From Bradyrhizobium diazoefficiens (lineage in GTDB: Bacteria > Pseudomonadota > Alphaproteobacteria > Rhizobiales > Xanthobacteraceae), in the NCBI RefSeq assembly GCF_018131185.1, contig NZ_JAFCJE010000001.1, positions 648,001 to 712,000 of the forward strand: DNA of 64,000 nucleotides, written 5' to 3'. The notes under the pieces were generated by a model that made no database searches, was not told the DNA's origin, and saw nothing but the letters and a program-made list of their open reading frames with translations. Below, in pieces: positions 17,842 to 27,292 of this stretch. The position numbers and the translations under genes were made by a program. Numbering within the stretch: position 1 is the first letter of the stretch; the number at the start of each line of letters is the position of its first letter.

Positions 17842-17992
17842 GTTCTCAGGGCGGGGTGAAAGTCCCCACCGGCGGTAAGGGCCGAAAGGCCTAAGCCCGC
17901 GAGCGCCTTCCGCGAGGGTTATCCCGAAGGGAAGGGTCAGCAGATTCGGTGCAACTCCGAAGCCGACGGTTAAAGTCCGGATGAAAGAGAAC
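17842..17992 (+). promoter_or_regulatory. FMN (RFN) riboswitch
   Basis: Conserved RFN-element blocks in order: P1 arm GTTCTC, CAGGGCGGGGTGAAAGTCCC, CACCGGCGGTAA, a central variable stem, GTGCAACTCCGAAGCCGACG, GTTAAAGTCCGGATGAAAG, and the closing P1 arm GAGAAC. It binds flavin mononucleotide and represses the downstream lumazine synthase. A hairpin CGCATC-GCAA-GATGCG at 18006-18021 followed by a T-rich stretch may be the expression platform. Confidence 0.97.
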
Positions 17993-18072
17993 GGTCGGTG
18001 GCAGACGCATCGCAAGATGCGGCTGTTTGTCGTTCCGTGTGCCCTGATTCTGGTCCTTAAACGAGGAAAGCC

Positions 18073-18633
18073 ATGAATCAGATGTTGCAAGATCCCCAAG
18101 CCGAAACGTCCGAAGTCGTCCAACCGCCGGTTCCGCAAGGACCCGCAACCGAGCACCCTCGCTTCGCAAAGCCGCAGCGGGTCGCCTTCGTGCAGGCCTG
18201 CTGGCACCGCGACGTGGTCGAGGAAGCCCGCATCGCCTTCATCAAGGAGGCCGAGGCGCGGCACCTCACCCATGTCGACGTGTTCGAGGTGCCGGGCTCG
18301 TTCGAGATCCCGCTGCACGCGCAGGTCCTCGCCAAGACGCGGCGCTACACCGCGATCGTCGCGGCGGGCCTTGTCGTCGACGGTGGCATCTACCGCCACG
18401 AGTTCGTCGCCGACACCGTGATCAAGGCGCTGATGGACGTCCAACTCCGCACCGAGGTGCCGGTGTTCTCGGCGGTCCTGACGCCGCAGCAGTTCCACGA
18501 AACCGAGGTGCATTACGACTTCTTCCGCAAGCATTTCGCCATCAAGGGCGTCGAGGTCGCCGCCGCCTGTGCTGAGACCTTGCTTGGCCTGGAGCGCCTG
18601 CGCGGCCAGGTCGCGGCGGGAATCGTAGGGTAG
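18073..18633 (+). CDS. ribH: 6,7-dimethyl-8-ribityllumazine synthase (RibH2 type)
   Basis: Condenses 5-amino-6-ribitylaminouracil with 3,4-dihydroxybutanone 4-phosphate, the penultimate riboflavin step. The 186-residue product carries an N-terminal extension of about 30 residues and core segments VAFVQACWHRDVVEEAR, FEVPGSFEIPLHAQ, AGLVVDGGIYRHEFVA and TPQQFHETEVHYDFF. VVDGGIYRHEF replaces the usual VIRGETPHF-type loop, and the active-site His follows in RHEF; this is like the decameric RibH2 isozymes of Brucella and rhizobia. It is separate from other rib genes and controlled by the FMN riboswitch immediately upstream. Confidence 0.93.
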   Translation: MNQMLQDPQAETSEVVQPPVPQGPATEHPRFAKPQRVAFVQACWHRDVVEEARIAFIKEAEARHLTHVDVFEVPGSFEIPLHAQVLAKTRRYTAIVAAGLVVDGGIYRHEFVADTVIKALMDVQLRTEVPVFSAVLTPQQFHETEVHYDFFRKHFAIKGVEVAAACAETLLGLERLRGQVAAGIVG

Positions 18634-18638
18634 GCATA

Positions 18639-18737
18639 GTCATTCCGGGACGCGCGGAGCGCGAGCCCGGAATCCATCGACACGGATGGCTACGACATGG
18701 ATTCCGGGCCGGCGCTGACGCGCCGCCCCGGAATGAC
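18639..18737. repeat. Intergenic palindromic repeat (GTCATTCCGG type)
   Basis: Opens GTCATTCCGGGACGCGCGGA, has GGAATCCAT/ATGGATTCC as the inner arms, and closes CGCCCCGGAATGAC. It lies between convergent ribH and the ATP-grasp gene. Confidence 0.85.
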
Positions 18738-18793
18738 GATCCCTTGCGTAGAACAGGCGCGACGTCGATCCTTCGGCGCGGCGCGGGCTGTCG

Positions 18794-19828
18794 TCAGCCC
18801 AACGACACACCCGCCTTGGCCCGGCTGATCCCGAGGGTCAGAATGCGGTGCAGGAGGTCGGGGTATTCGAGGCCGGCATGCTTGGCGGCCGTGGCGAATT
18901 CCTGGCTTTTCGCGATCTCGGGGTTGGGATTGGCCTCGATGAAATAGGGCGTGCCGTCGGCAGCGAGGCGAAAATCGATGCGCGCGTAGCCGTCGAGGCC
19001 GAGCGCCCGGTAGATGCGCTTCGCGGCGCGCTGGATGCGTGCGGTGACTTCGGGCGCGAGGTCCTTCGCCGGCCCGTCGACGATGCCGACCTTCTCCTGA
19101 TAATCGGTGTCGTGCTTGGCTTTCTCGGTGGCGATGTGTCGTGACCTGCGCCCGCCCATGGTGCCGAATTTCAGTTCCCAAACCGGCAAGACGCGCAACC
19201 GGTTGTTGCCGAGCACGCCGACATAGAGCTCTCGCCCCTCGATGAACTGCTCGGCGATGGCTGCGGATTCGACCCGCTCGTGGATGAAGGCGACGCGTTC
19301 GGCGAGCTTCTCGTCGGTATCGACGATCGAGGCCTGAGAGATGCCGAACGAGCCGTCCATGTTCAGGCTCTTGACGATCAGCGGCAGCGCAAGACGTGTC
19401 GGACGTTTCACCTTGCGGCGCATCGGGAAGACGGCGAAAGCCGGCGCCGCGATCCGGCGATGATGCACCAGCGTCTTCGACAAATCCTTGCCGCGCGCCA
19501 GGATCAAGCCGCGCGGATTGCAGCCGGTATAAGCGACCTTCATCAGCTCGAGATAGCTCGCGATGTGCTGGTCATAGGCGACGTTGTTGTGGAATTCCTC
19601 CAGCAACGTGAACACCACGTGCGGCTTGAACTCCTCGATCGCCTCGCGCACCGGCTTGATCTCGTCCTGTGCGCCGAGGGCGCGAACCTCGTGGCCGGCC
19701 GCGCGCAGAGTGCTCACGACGTCGTATTCCGTTTTCCACGTGTTGATTTCCTGCGCGCTGTATCCGTCGCTCGAGTCCGGAGGCATGAAGTCCGGATGCA
19801 TGAGGACAAGAATCCGCAGGCGTCTCAT
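18794..19828 (-). CDS. D-Ala-D-Ala ligase-like ATP-grasp enzyme
   Basis: A 344-residue ATP-grasp protein. The N-terminal Rossmann-like domain starts RRLRILVLMHPDFMPPD; the grasp lobes include PLIVKSLNMDGSFGIS, AEQFIEGRELYVGVLGN, and the Mg2+-binding segment ARIDFRLAADGTPYFIEANPNPE (written here in parts: acidic D, E and N are all present). It resembles Ddl but is longer and not beside mur/fts genes, so it probably joins a different carboxylate and amine. ATG 19828 overlaps the stop of the upstream metallopeptidase (ATGA), implying co-translation. Substrate unknown. Confidence 0.85.
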   Translation of the reverse strand: MRRLRILVLMHPDFMPPDSSDGYSAQEINTWKTEYDVVSTLRAAGHEVRALGAQDEIKPVREAIEEFKPHVVFTLLEEFHNNVAYDQHIASYLELMKVAYTGCNPRGLILARGKDLSKTLVHHRRIAAPAFAVFPMRRKVKRPTRLALPLIVKSLNMDGSFGISQASIVDTDEKLAERVAFIHERVESAAIAEQFIEGRELYVGVLGNNRLRVLPVWELKFGTMGGRRSRHIATEKAKHDTDYQEKVGIVDGPAKDLAPEVTARIQRAAKRIYRALGLDGYARIDFRLAADGTPYFIEANPNPEIAKSQEFATAAKHAGLEYPDLLHRILTLGISRAKAGVSLG

Positions 19829-20853
19829 AGCGCGATCCATTTGCGCCGAGACGGGCCAAACAGCGCGTGCATCGTCTTGGCGGTCACGAGGACTGTGAAA
19901 TCGAGAACGAGCTTTGGTTCGGGGCCGACGGCGCGCAGGTCGAGCTCGCGGCAGCGGAAAATCATGTCGTCGAGCACGGCATCGAGCGTGAGCTGGTTCT
20001 CGCCGGTCCATCGCGCGACCAATTGCCTGATCTTGGCGCGGTGGCGCCTGATCAGGCTCGAAGCCGGCTTTGAGCGATAATGGCGCGGATCAGCCGAGAA
20101 CAGCCGGGAGAGGTCGCGGTCGTAAGTCTTCGGCGGCGTAAAGGCGTAGAACGCCTGCTTCTTCTTGTAGTGATCTTCGAGCGTCTGGTTCAGCCGGCTC
20201 AGCGGGTCCACGCGCTCCCGCGTCGTGATCTCCGGCCGCTTTCCCGCGATCTCGCCCATCAGCTCGTCGACATATTCGAGCTTCTTGAGCGCCGGCCAGC
20301 CGGCATATCGCGTCCGCCAGTTCGAGCGCGGCCGCAGCCACACTGCAAACGTCTCGGCGAAATCCTCGTCCGGGTGGCTCTGCGCGTACCACAGCCGGAG
20401 ATGCTGAACGTAGCGTCTGCTGGCAGGGTTGGGCCGATAGTAGCGCGGGTAGTGTTTCGACGACGGGCCGAACAGCTGCTGCCATCGGCGTCGGCGCTGC
20501 AGCTGGTAGCCGTGTTGCAGGGCATGGCCGGCCTCGTGACGGAGGATAGCCATGCATTCGCGCCACGTCCCACCCTCGACGTCGAACATCATCTTCTTCT
20601 CGAGCTTCATCAGGCGCGGATGGGCGAGATAGAAGGGGATGGCGATGCCTGGGACATCGCCCGGACTGAACCACTCGCTCGAGATCCATGTGTGCGGCCG
20701 CAGCCGGATGCCCCGCTCTTCGAGCTCCTCATAGAGCGTGCCGACACAGTCCTCGAGCCAGGTGCCTTCGACTTTGACATTCAGGCTGCGGAGGCGTTGC
20801 TTGAGCAACGCGTCATCCGACAGCTTTTCCCAAGCATGTTTCCGGCGTGGCAT
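19825..20853 (-). CDS. Putative zinc-binding metallopeptidase
   Basis: A 342-residue soluble protein without signal peptide. It has an HExxH zinc site (ILRHEAGHALQHG, His106-Glu107-His110) and, about 57 residues later, PDEDFAETFAVWL, where Glu167 fits the third zinc ligand of gluzincins. The middle is rich in Arg, Tyr and Trp (ASRRYVQHLRLWYAQSHP). The exact peptidase family is not assigned. Its last codon overlaps the start of the ATP-grasp gene, suggesting one peptide-building and one peptide-cutting enzyme in one operon. ATG 20853 is chosen over the longer frame through a repeat. Confidence 0.82.
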   Translation of the reverse strand: MPRRKHAWEKLSDDALLKQRLRSLNVKVEGTWLEDCVGTLYEELEERGIRLRPHTWISSEWFSPGDVPGIAIPFYLAHPRLMKLEKKMMFDVEGGTWRECMAILRHEAGHALQHGYQLQRRRRWQQLFGPSSKHYPRYYRPNPASRRYVQHLRLWYAQSHPDEDFAETFAVWLRPRSNWRTRYAGWPALKKLEYVDELMGEIAGKRPEITTRERVDPLSRLNQTLEDHYKKKQAFYAFTPPKTYDRDLSRLFSADPRHYRSKPASSLIRRHRAKIRQLVARWTGENQLTLDAVLDDMIFRCRELDLRAVGPEPKLVLDFTVLVTAKTMHALFGPSRRKWIAL

Positions 20854-20962
20854 CAGGCATCCAGAGGGCGGCGATGACTCGGCATCCGATGATGTCACGG
20901 GCCGCCGCCCGCAACAACCCGCGCGGTCAGTATGGCGGGACGGGGCGAGAGGTAGACGGGCC

Positions 20963-21061
20963 GTCATTCCGGGACGTGCGTAGAACGCGCCCGGAATTGA
21001 TCGATCTACAGGATTGCAGATGGGTTTTCCGGCTCACCTCTCTGAGGCAAACCGGAATGAC
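20963..21061. repeat. Intergenic palindromic repeat (GTCATTCCGG type, diverged)
   Basis: Opens GTCATTCCGGGACGTGCGTA and closes CAAACCGGAATGAC; the middle is more diverged than in other copies. It lies upstream of the metallopeptidase and downstream of prs. Confidence 0.75.
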
Positions 21062-21075
21062 GGCTGTCAGAACAA

Positions 21076-22029
<954 letters not shown>

Positions 22030-22221
22030 GGACGCTTCCTCCCGCGCTTTGCTGGATACGACGTTCAACATCTCAGATCCCACTGGAAGCACGGTTACAA
22101 CGGGCGAGGAAATATCAGGCCGGGGGCTGCAATGGCAACCCGGGATGCTACGTTTTCCCTTCGAAAATCCTGAGTCGGGCCAACGGCTTGGCCGCGACTT
22201 GAGGCCGTGGTTTAGCGGGGG

Positions 22222-22836
22222 TTATCGCTCGGCATAGCCGAGGGCCGAGGTCGGCATGTCCGGCGCGGGCGCAATCGGAATGACGCTCGCCACTGCCGGT
22301 CCCCGCAGCCCTGGAGCTGCGCCAGGCGCATCCGGCGTCCCGTTGATCATGTTGGAAAGGCCGCTGAATCCGGCCTGGGCGATCTTCCGCAGCACGAGAT
22401 CGTCGGCTGCCGTCCATGCATCCCGTCCAGCCTTCGTGGAGGTCGGTTCCTCGCCGGAGAGGCGCAGCGCCCGCTGCTGGTTGGCGTCGTAGACATCCCA
22501 GACCCAGGCGATCACGGTCTTGCCGCGTACCACCTGGGCGGAGAGGTAGCTGCGCACGCGGTAGGCAGCCGCGCCCTCGCGGGAGACGACGGACAGGCTG
22601 CGCAGCTTGGATTCGCTGTCGAGCACGCCGACCATGCGGTCGAAAACATGCGGCGGCGGGCCGTCGATCGATTCGAAGGCAACGGTTGCGCCGCTGCCGG
22701 TGCTCGGCGCCATCGCATAGGAATTGGCAGCACCACCGCCGCCGGCGCAGCCGCCGAGCGCGGTCGCCGCCGCCAGCAGCGTGACCGCCAGCAGGCGCGA
22801 GCCCGTGCGGCGGAAGATGAATGACGCGTCCCTCAT
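22222..22836 (-). CDS. Predicted lipoprotein
   Basis: A 204-residue product with a lipoprotein signal: hydrophobic LLAVTLLAAATA and lipobox LGGC, with lipidated Cys at about residue 30. The mature part (VAFESIDGPPPHVFDRMVG, AAYRVRSYLSAQVVRGKTVIA) resembles conserved rhizobial lipoproteins without assigned function, and the C-terminus is Pro/Ala rich. Upstream, at 22847-22860, two TTAA words are spaced by 6 rather than 7 bp, a near-miss to a CtrA box. Confidence 0.8.
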   Translation of the reverse strand: MRDASFIFRRTGSRLLAVTLLAAATALGGCAGGGGAANSYAMAPSTGSGATVAFESIDGPPPHVFDRMVGVLDSESKLRSLSVVSREGAAAYRVRSYLSAQVVRGKTVIAWVWDVYDANQQRALRLSGEEPTSTKAGRDAWTAADDLVLRKIAQAGFSGLSNMINGTPDAPGAAPGLRGPAVASVIPIAPAPDMPTSALGYAER

Positions 22837-22900
22837 TATGGAGGGCAGCGATATCGTTAAAATCGATTAAGGTCTAGGGCGGGCGAGCCACAAACACGCT

Positions 22901-23004
22901 GTCATTCCGGGGCGCGCCACTCGGCGCGAGCCCGGAATCCATTTCGCGGCGTGAATTGCTGCACGATGGATTCCGGGTTCTCGCTTCGCGAGCCCCGGAA
23001 TGAC
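22901..23004. repeat. Intergenic palindromic repeat (GTCATTCCGG type)
   Basis: Opens GTCATTCCGGGGCGCGCCAC, with GGAATCCAT ... ATGGATTCC inside, and closes GAGCCCCGGAATGAC. It lies between the lipoprotein and pgeF. Confidence 0.87.
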
Positions 23005-23022
23005 GGCGTGTTGCCCGTGTGT

Positions 23023-23790
23023 TCACCCCTCCAGCGCGATCGCGTGAACGTGGCGGCCATAATCCGGCTCCTTGCGATGGACCGAACGGCGATAGCTGAA
23101 GAAGCGCTCGTCGGCGTAGGTGTCCACACCAAGATCGTCGATCATCAGGATGCCGGCGGCGTCCAGGCGCTTGCGGATGAAGCCGGCGAGATCGAACATC
23201 GCGTGTCCCTCGCGCACCGACGGAATGAAGAACATGGCGTTGTCCGCATCCGCTTCGATGAAGCGCGCGACGAACTCGTTGCCGACCTCGTAGCTCTCCT
23301 GGCGGATCAAGGGGCCGATCGCCGCGATGATGCCGCCGCGTGTGGCGCCGAGCCTCTCCATTGCCGAGATCGTTGCCTCCAGCACGCCAGTCAGCGCGCC
23401 CTTCCACCCCGCATGCGCGCCGCCGATCACGCGCGCGTTGGGGTCGACGAACAGCACGGGTCCGCAATCGGCGGTGGAGACGCCGAGCGCGATGCCGGGC
23501 GTTTTCGTCACCAGCGCATCGCCCTTCGGTCGCGGTCCACTCGGCCAGGGGGCCTCGGCGACGAGCACGTCGGGCGAGTGGATCTGGTGCAGGCTGAGGA
23601 AGCGTTCCGGCGCGACGCCGACATGCTCGGCCATGCGGCGGCGGTTCTCCGCGACCAAGGCCTGATCGTCGCTGGAGCCAAGCCCGCCGTTCAGCGCGGC
23701 ATAGATGCCGCCGGAGACGCCGCCTTCGCGGGTGAAGAAGGCATGGCGCAGGCCGGGCACCGCCGACAGCAGCGGCGAAACGAGCGTCAT
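23023..23790 (-). CDS. pgeF: Polyphenol oxidase/laccase-domain protein (PgeF/YfiH)
   Basis: YfiH/PgeF family, formerly called multicopper polyphenol oxidase; characterised members act as purine nucleosidases or edit UDP-MurNAc peptide precursors. The 255-residue product has the conserved zinc-site pieces SLHQIHSPDV, GVSTADCGPVLF and GGAHAGWKG. It starts at ATG 23790, overlapping the upstream methyltransferase stop by ATGA. Order on this strand is lgt - midA-like - pgeF, a common alphaproteobacterial arrangement. An in-frame upstream extension is a shadow of the methyltransferase. Confidence 0.92.
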   Translation of the reverse strand: MTLVSPLLSAVPGLRHAFFTREGGVSGGIYAALNGGLGSSDDQALVAENRRRMAEHVGVAPERFLSLHQIHSPDVLVAEAPWPSGPRPKGDALVTKTPGIALGVSTADCGPVLFVDPNARVIGGAHAGWKGALTGVLEATISAMERLGATRGGIIAAIGPLIRQESYEVGNEFVARFIEADADNAMFFIPSVREGHAMFDLAGFIRKRLDAAGILMIDDLGVDTYADERFFSYRRSVHRKEPDYGRHVHAIALEG

Positions 23791-24905
23791 GAGGCTTCTC
23801 CGGCCTGTTCGAGGTCGCTGAGCCCGGCAAGGCCCGTCAGCCGTGGCTCGGAGATGCCGAGCACCTTGAACATCGAGCCCATGCCGCTGCGGCCGGTGTC
23901 CGTCAGCCGCTTGAGGGCGATCGAAATGTCGGTGGCCACTTCCGGCGTTGCCTTCTGCATCAGGGCGGCGGCCCTTGTATCGATGCCGATCCGCTTGAGG
24001 AAGTCGCCTTGCGTCACCGGCCCGTGCACGCGTGCGCCGACATCCTCGGCCGCACGCACCAGCGCCTGGAAGTCGACATGGGCGGTGACGTCGGCCTGGC
24101 CCGGCGCCTTCAGGGGATCGGCGAAGGTGTGGCGTGCAATCGCCTGAAACGTATCGCCGGCATCGCTGCGCAGATGGCCGTAGTCGATGATCAGCGCCGC
24201 GCCGTCCTGGTCGCGCACGCGCGTGGCGAGCTTCATCATCTCGCTGTCGGGCCGCCATTCGAACACGGCGCCGACGGGTGCTGCGCGCACCAAGGGCGGC
24301 AGCAGCACGTCGAAGCGTGGCGTCGGCTCGGGCGCGGCGCCGAATTGAAGCTTGCCGTTGGGATCGATCTCGATCACGCGCTCGTGCCAGCCGTTCTCGA
24401 GCCTCACCATCTGGTGGATCGGCAGCACGTCGAAATATTCGTTGGCGAGGATGATGCTGGGACCATCGGGCACGTCGTCGATGCTGTCATGCCAGTCGAT
24501 GTTGCGCACGGCGGACAGCGTCGCGCCTTGCCGTTCGCGCAAGACGGGATTGACCTCGACCATGTGGATATGAAGTGCCTGGTACAGTGGCGGGAGCACC
24601 CGGAGCGCGCGCAGCGCGTCCGCCATCATGGTGCCGCGGCCGGGCCCGAGCTCGATCAGCCGCAAAAATTGCGGCGAGCCCATCTGCTTCCACACCGAGG
24701 CGGACCATAGTCCCAAAAGCTCGCCGAACATCTGGCTGACCTCGGGCGCAGTGGTGAAGTCGCCCTCACGCCCGAGCGGATCGCGCGAGACGTAATAGCC
24801 ATGGCGCGGATGCATCAGGCACAGTTCCATGTACCGCCAGACCGGCATGGGGCCGGAGGATTTGATCAGCGCCTTGATCTCGTCGAGTAGCGGCTGGTCG
24901 GTCAC
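23787..24905 (-). CDS. SAM-dependent methyltransferase, MidA/NDUFAF7 family (DUF185)
   Basis: A 372-residue member of the family that in eukaryotes methylates an arginine of complex I subunit NDUFS2. The start GYYVSRDPLGREGDFTTAPE is the family hallmark; LIELGPGRGTMMAD is the SAM-binding glycine-rich loop, and ILANEYFDVLPIHQ follows. The bacterial substrate is probably the homologous NuoD subunit (inference). The GTG start at 24905 lies 21 nt after the lgt stop; the 3' end overlaps pgeF. Confidence 0.92.
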   Translation of the reverse strand: MTDQPLLDEIKALIKSSGPMPVWRYMELCLMHPRHGYYVSRDPLGREGDFTTAPEVSQMFGELLGLWSASVWKQMGSPQFLRLIELGPGRGTMMADALRALRVLPPLYQALHIHMVEVNPVLRERQGATLSAVRNIDWHDSIDDVPDGPSIILANEYFDVLPIHQMVRLENGWHERVIEIDPNGKLQFGAAPEPTPRFDVLLPPLVRAAPVGAVFEWRPDSEMMKLATRVRDQDGAALIIDYGHLRSDAGDTFQAIARHTFADPLKAPGQADVTAHVDFQALVRAAEDVGARVHGPVTQGDFLKRIGIDTRAAALMQKATPEVATDISIALKRLTDTGRSGMGSMFKVLGISEPRLTGLAGLSDLEQAGEAS

Positions 24906-24926
24906 GGCGTACTTTCTCGAAATGAA

Positions 24927-25772
24927 TTAACGAACGGCCTCGATGGGCTTCGGAGCACCGCGCCTGACAGCCCATACAATAAGTATGAGGCCGACGATAA
25001 GCATCGGGATCGACAACAGCATGCCCATGGTTAATCCGCCCCAGAGGAAGCCGAGCTGCGCGTCCGGCTCGCGGAAAAATTCGCCGGCGATCCGGGCCAG
25101 ACCATAGATCAGGATGAAGGCGCCGAGGATCATCCCGGGCCGCCTCAGGGCACCGAAGCGGATCATGATTGCGAGCACCGTGAACAGCAGGATGCCCTCC
25201 ATGCCGGCCTGGTAGAGCTGGCTCGGATGACGCGGCAGCTGCGTGGGATCGTTGGGGAAGATCATCGCCCAGGGCAGGCTGGCATCGGTGGCGCGACCCC
25301 ACAATTCGCCGTTGATGAAATTGGCGATGCGCCCGAGCAGCAGCCCGACCGGGGCGACCGCGGTGGTGATGTCACCAAGCGACAGGATCGAGATGCCGTT
25401 GCGATAGGCAAATGCCATCACCGCGACGACGCAGCCGAGGAAGCCGCCGTGGAAGGACATGCCGCCCTCCCACAATCTGAAGATCGCGGCGGGATGATCG
25501 ATGAAGAAGGGCAGATTGTAGAACAGCACGTAGCCGGTGCGGCCGCCGAGGATGATGCCGAGCGTGACCCACAGGATGAAGTCGTCGATCTGCACCAGCG
25601 AGATCGGCGCGGGCCCGCCCCACAGACGCGGGTTCTTCAGCAGCGAGCGCGCATAGAGCCAGCCGAATACGATGCCGCAGATATAGGCCAGCGCATACCA
25701 GCGGATCGCGAACGGGCCGATCTCGAGCGCGATCGGCTTGAAGGCCGGGAAGTCGATGAGCAGAAAGGGCAT
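24927..25772 (-). CDS. lgt: Prolipoprotein diacylglyceryl transferase
   Basis: Inner-membrane enzyme that transfers diacylglycerol from phosphatidylglycerol to the lipobox Cys of prolipoproteins. The 281-residue product has about seven membrane segments and the Lgt signature [18 protein letters not shown], with the catalytic-region His in [10 protein letters not shown] and Arg in [14 protein letters not shown] 25772 is the family start; the open frame to 26330 belongs to no known extension. First gene of the lgt - midA-like - pgeF set. Confidence 0.96.
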   Translation of the reverse strand: MPFLLIDFPAFKPIALEIGPFAIRWYALAYICGIVFGWLYARSLLKNPRLWGGPAPISLVQIDDFILWVTLGIILGGRTGYVLFYNLPFFIDHPAAIFRLWEGGMSFHGGFLGCVVAVMAFAYRNGISILSLGDITTAVAPVGLLLGRIANFINGELWGRATDASLPWAMIFPNDPTQLPRHPSQLYQAGMEGILLFTVLAIMIRFGALRRPGMILGAFILIYGLARIAGEFFREPDAQLGFLWGGLTMGMLLSIPMLIVGLILIVWAVRRGAPKPIEAVR

Positions 25773-25980
25773 CGCGCCTTCTATGTCTGAGCGAGATTGC
25801 GGCGAAGGAGCACCAGCGGACGCCGTCTGATTCTTGTTATGCAGGGACGTTGAACACGATTGCAAGGAAACCGGGGCATGACAAGGATACCGCCGGTCGG
25901 CACTTGAACCGGTTTGATCGGATTGCCATTGTCTCCTCGCGAGTTCGCAAAGTTTATCGGAAGCCCGCCAGGAGACCGAC

Positions 25981-26232
25981 ATGACCCAGACCAACAACCG
26001 GTTTTTCGACGAGATCGGCCGCCTGATGAACGACGCCGCCGGTGCCGCCCAGGGCGTCAAGCGCGAGTTCGACACGGTGATGCGCACCCAGGCCGAAAAA
26101 TTCCTGCGCGACATGGACCTGGTCAAGCGCGAGGAGTTCGAGGCGGTCAAGGACATGGCGCGCCTGGCGCGTGAGGAGAACGAGGCGCTGAAGGCGCGCA
26201 TCGCGGCGCTGGAAGCCAAGCTCGGCGGGTAA
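25981..26232 (+). CDS. ubiK: UbiK/BMFP accessory factor
   Basis: An 83-residue coiled-coil protein of the BMFP (DUF526) family, whose E. coli member UbiK assists aerobic ubiquinone biosynthesis and interacts with UbiJ. It begins [18 protein letters not shown]; the C-terminal half ([20 protein letters not shown]) has heptad repeats typical of the trimeric coiled coil. The AGGAG Shine-Dalgarno is well placed. Divergent from lgt. A palindromic repeat follows the stop. Confidence 0.88.
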   Translation: MTQTNNRFFDEIGRLMNDAAGAAQGVKREFDTVMRTQAEKFLRDMDLVKREEFEAVKDMARLAREENEALKARIAALEAKLGG

Positions 26233-26243
26233 GACCTCTCGGC

Positions 26244-26344
26244 GTCATTCCGGGCCGCGACGAAGTCGCGAACCATGGTGCGCGATTGCGCACCTGGAAA
26301 TCTCGGGGTTCCGGGTTCGATGCTCCGCATCGCCCCGGGACGAC
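26244..26344. repeat. Hybrid palindromic repeat (GTCATTCC left, GGGACGAC right)
   Basis: The left arm (GTCATTCCGGGCCGCGAC) is of the GTCATTCC family, while the right end (GCCCCGGGACGAC) matches the GTCGTCCC family. The middle contains ATGGTGCGCGATTGCGCAC, also seen at 35376-35447. Confidence 0.78.
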
Positions 26345-26471
26345 GGATATGGAACGACCCTCACCACCGCAAAAAATCCCTGCATTTCCTTGTCATTTCC
26401 GCATCTTCCGGGTAAAAGCCCGCCACGTCCGCGGCCCCCGCACCCCTGGAGGCTTGCTGCGGCGTATGCCA

Positions 26472-26492
26472 TGGGCCGCGTTGCGGCCCATT
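26472..26492 (+). promoter_or_regulatory. Leader hairpin upstream of rplY
   Basis: A perfect 9-bp stem ATGGGCCGC/GCGGCCCAT with loop GTT, 29 nt before the rplY start and followed by an A-rich single-stranded stretch. It could be a ribosomal-protein leader element or an attenuator; no T-run follows. Confidence 0.4.
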
Positions 26493-26521
26493 AACATTTG
26501 CAAAAACAAGGACTTAACGAC

Positions 26522-27232
26522 ATGGCGACGACCGTCAAGGAATTGAAGGCGACCGCACGTCCGAAGAGCGGCAAGGGGGCCGCCCGGGCTGAGCGTCGCG
26601 CCGGGCGCGTGCCCGGAGTGATCTATGGCAACAACCAACCCCCCGTCACGATCTCGATTGAAGATCGCGAACTGCGCCAGCGCATCCTCGCCGGCCGGTT
26701 CCTGACCACGCTGGTCGACATCGATCTCGAGGGCAAGAAGCACCGCGTGATTCCGCGCGACTATCACCTCGATCCGGTCAAGGACTTCCCGATCCATGTC
26801 GACTTCATGCGGCTCGGCGAAGGCGCCACCATCCGCATCAGCGTGCCCCTGCACGTGGTGAAGTCGGAAACGTCCCCGGGCGTGAAGCGCGGCGGCACCG
26901 TCAATATCGTCGCCCACGCGATCGAGCTCGAATGCGGCGTCGAGAGCATCCCGCAGTTCATCGAGGCCGATGTCGGCTCGCTCGAAATCGGTCACTCGCT
27001 GCATCTGTCCGACGTCAAGCTGCCGGCCGGCGTGAAGGCGCTGACCCGCGAGGACGCGACCCTCGTCACCATCGTGCCGCCGTCAGGCTACGCCGAAGAG
27101 CAGAAGGCCGCGGCTGCGGCTGCAGCTCCTGGCGCTGCCGCGGCAGCTCCGGCGGCTGGCGCTGCGGCTCCGGCCGCTGCGGCTCCGGCCGCTGCTGCCA
27201 AGGCTCCTGCCGGCGGCGACAAGAAGAAGTAA
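26522..27232 (+). CDS. rplY: 50S ribosomal protein L25/general stress protein Ctc
   Basis: L25 of the long TL5/Ctc type, binding 5S rRNA. The 236-residue sequence has an N-terminal L25 domain (KATARPKSGKGAARAERR, GRVPGVIYGNNQPPV), a C-terminal beta domain (VDFMRLGEGATIRI...) and an Ala/Pro-rich low-complexity tail of about 45 residues ending GGDKKK. ATG 26522 has AAGGA upstream; the frame opens earlier at 26498. Followed by pth and ychF, a conserved order in rhizobia. Confidence 0.96.
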   Translation: MATTVKELKATARPKSGKGAARAERRAGRVPGVIYGNNQPPVTISIEDRELRQRILAGRFLTTLVDIDLEGKKHRVIPRDYHLDPVKDFPIHVDFMRLGEGATIRISVPLHVVKSETSPGVKRGGTVNIVAHAIELECGVESIPQFIEADVGSLEIGHSLHLSDVKLPAGVKALTREDATLVTIVPPSGYAEEQKAAAAAAAPGAAAAAPAAGAAAPAAAAPAAAAKAPAGGDKKK

Positions 27233-27292
27233 TCTCTCAAAGAGCTGGCGCGCGGTCCTTGATCGCGCGCTGGCTGAGGGGCGCCCCGCGTC

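Noticed and set aside
22847..22860. TTAA-N6-TTAA upstream of the lipoprotein as a CtrA box
   Set aside because: The spacer is 6, not 7, so it does not fit the full-site consensus.
25773..26330. N-terminal extension of lgt
   Set aside because: The translated extension is basic and Ser-rich with no family similarity and runs antisense through ubiK; ATG 25772 gives the normal Lgt start.
26300..26340. GGGTTCGATGCTCC as a possible tRNA T-arm
   Set aside because: It is part of the hybrid palindromic repeat; no acceptor or anticodon arm can be built around it.
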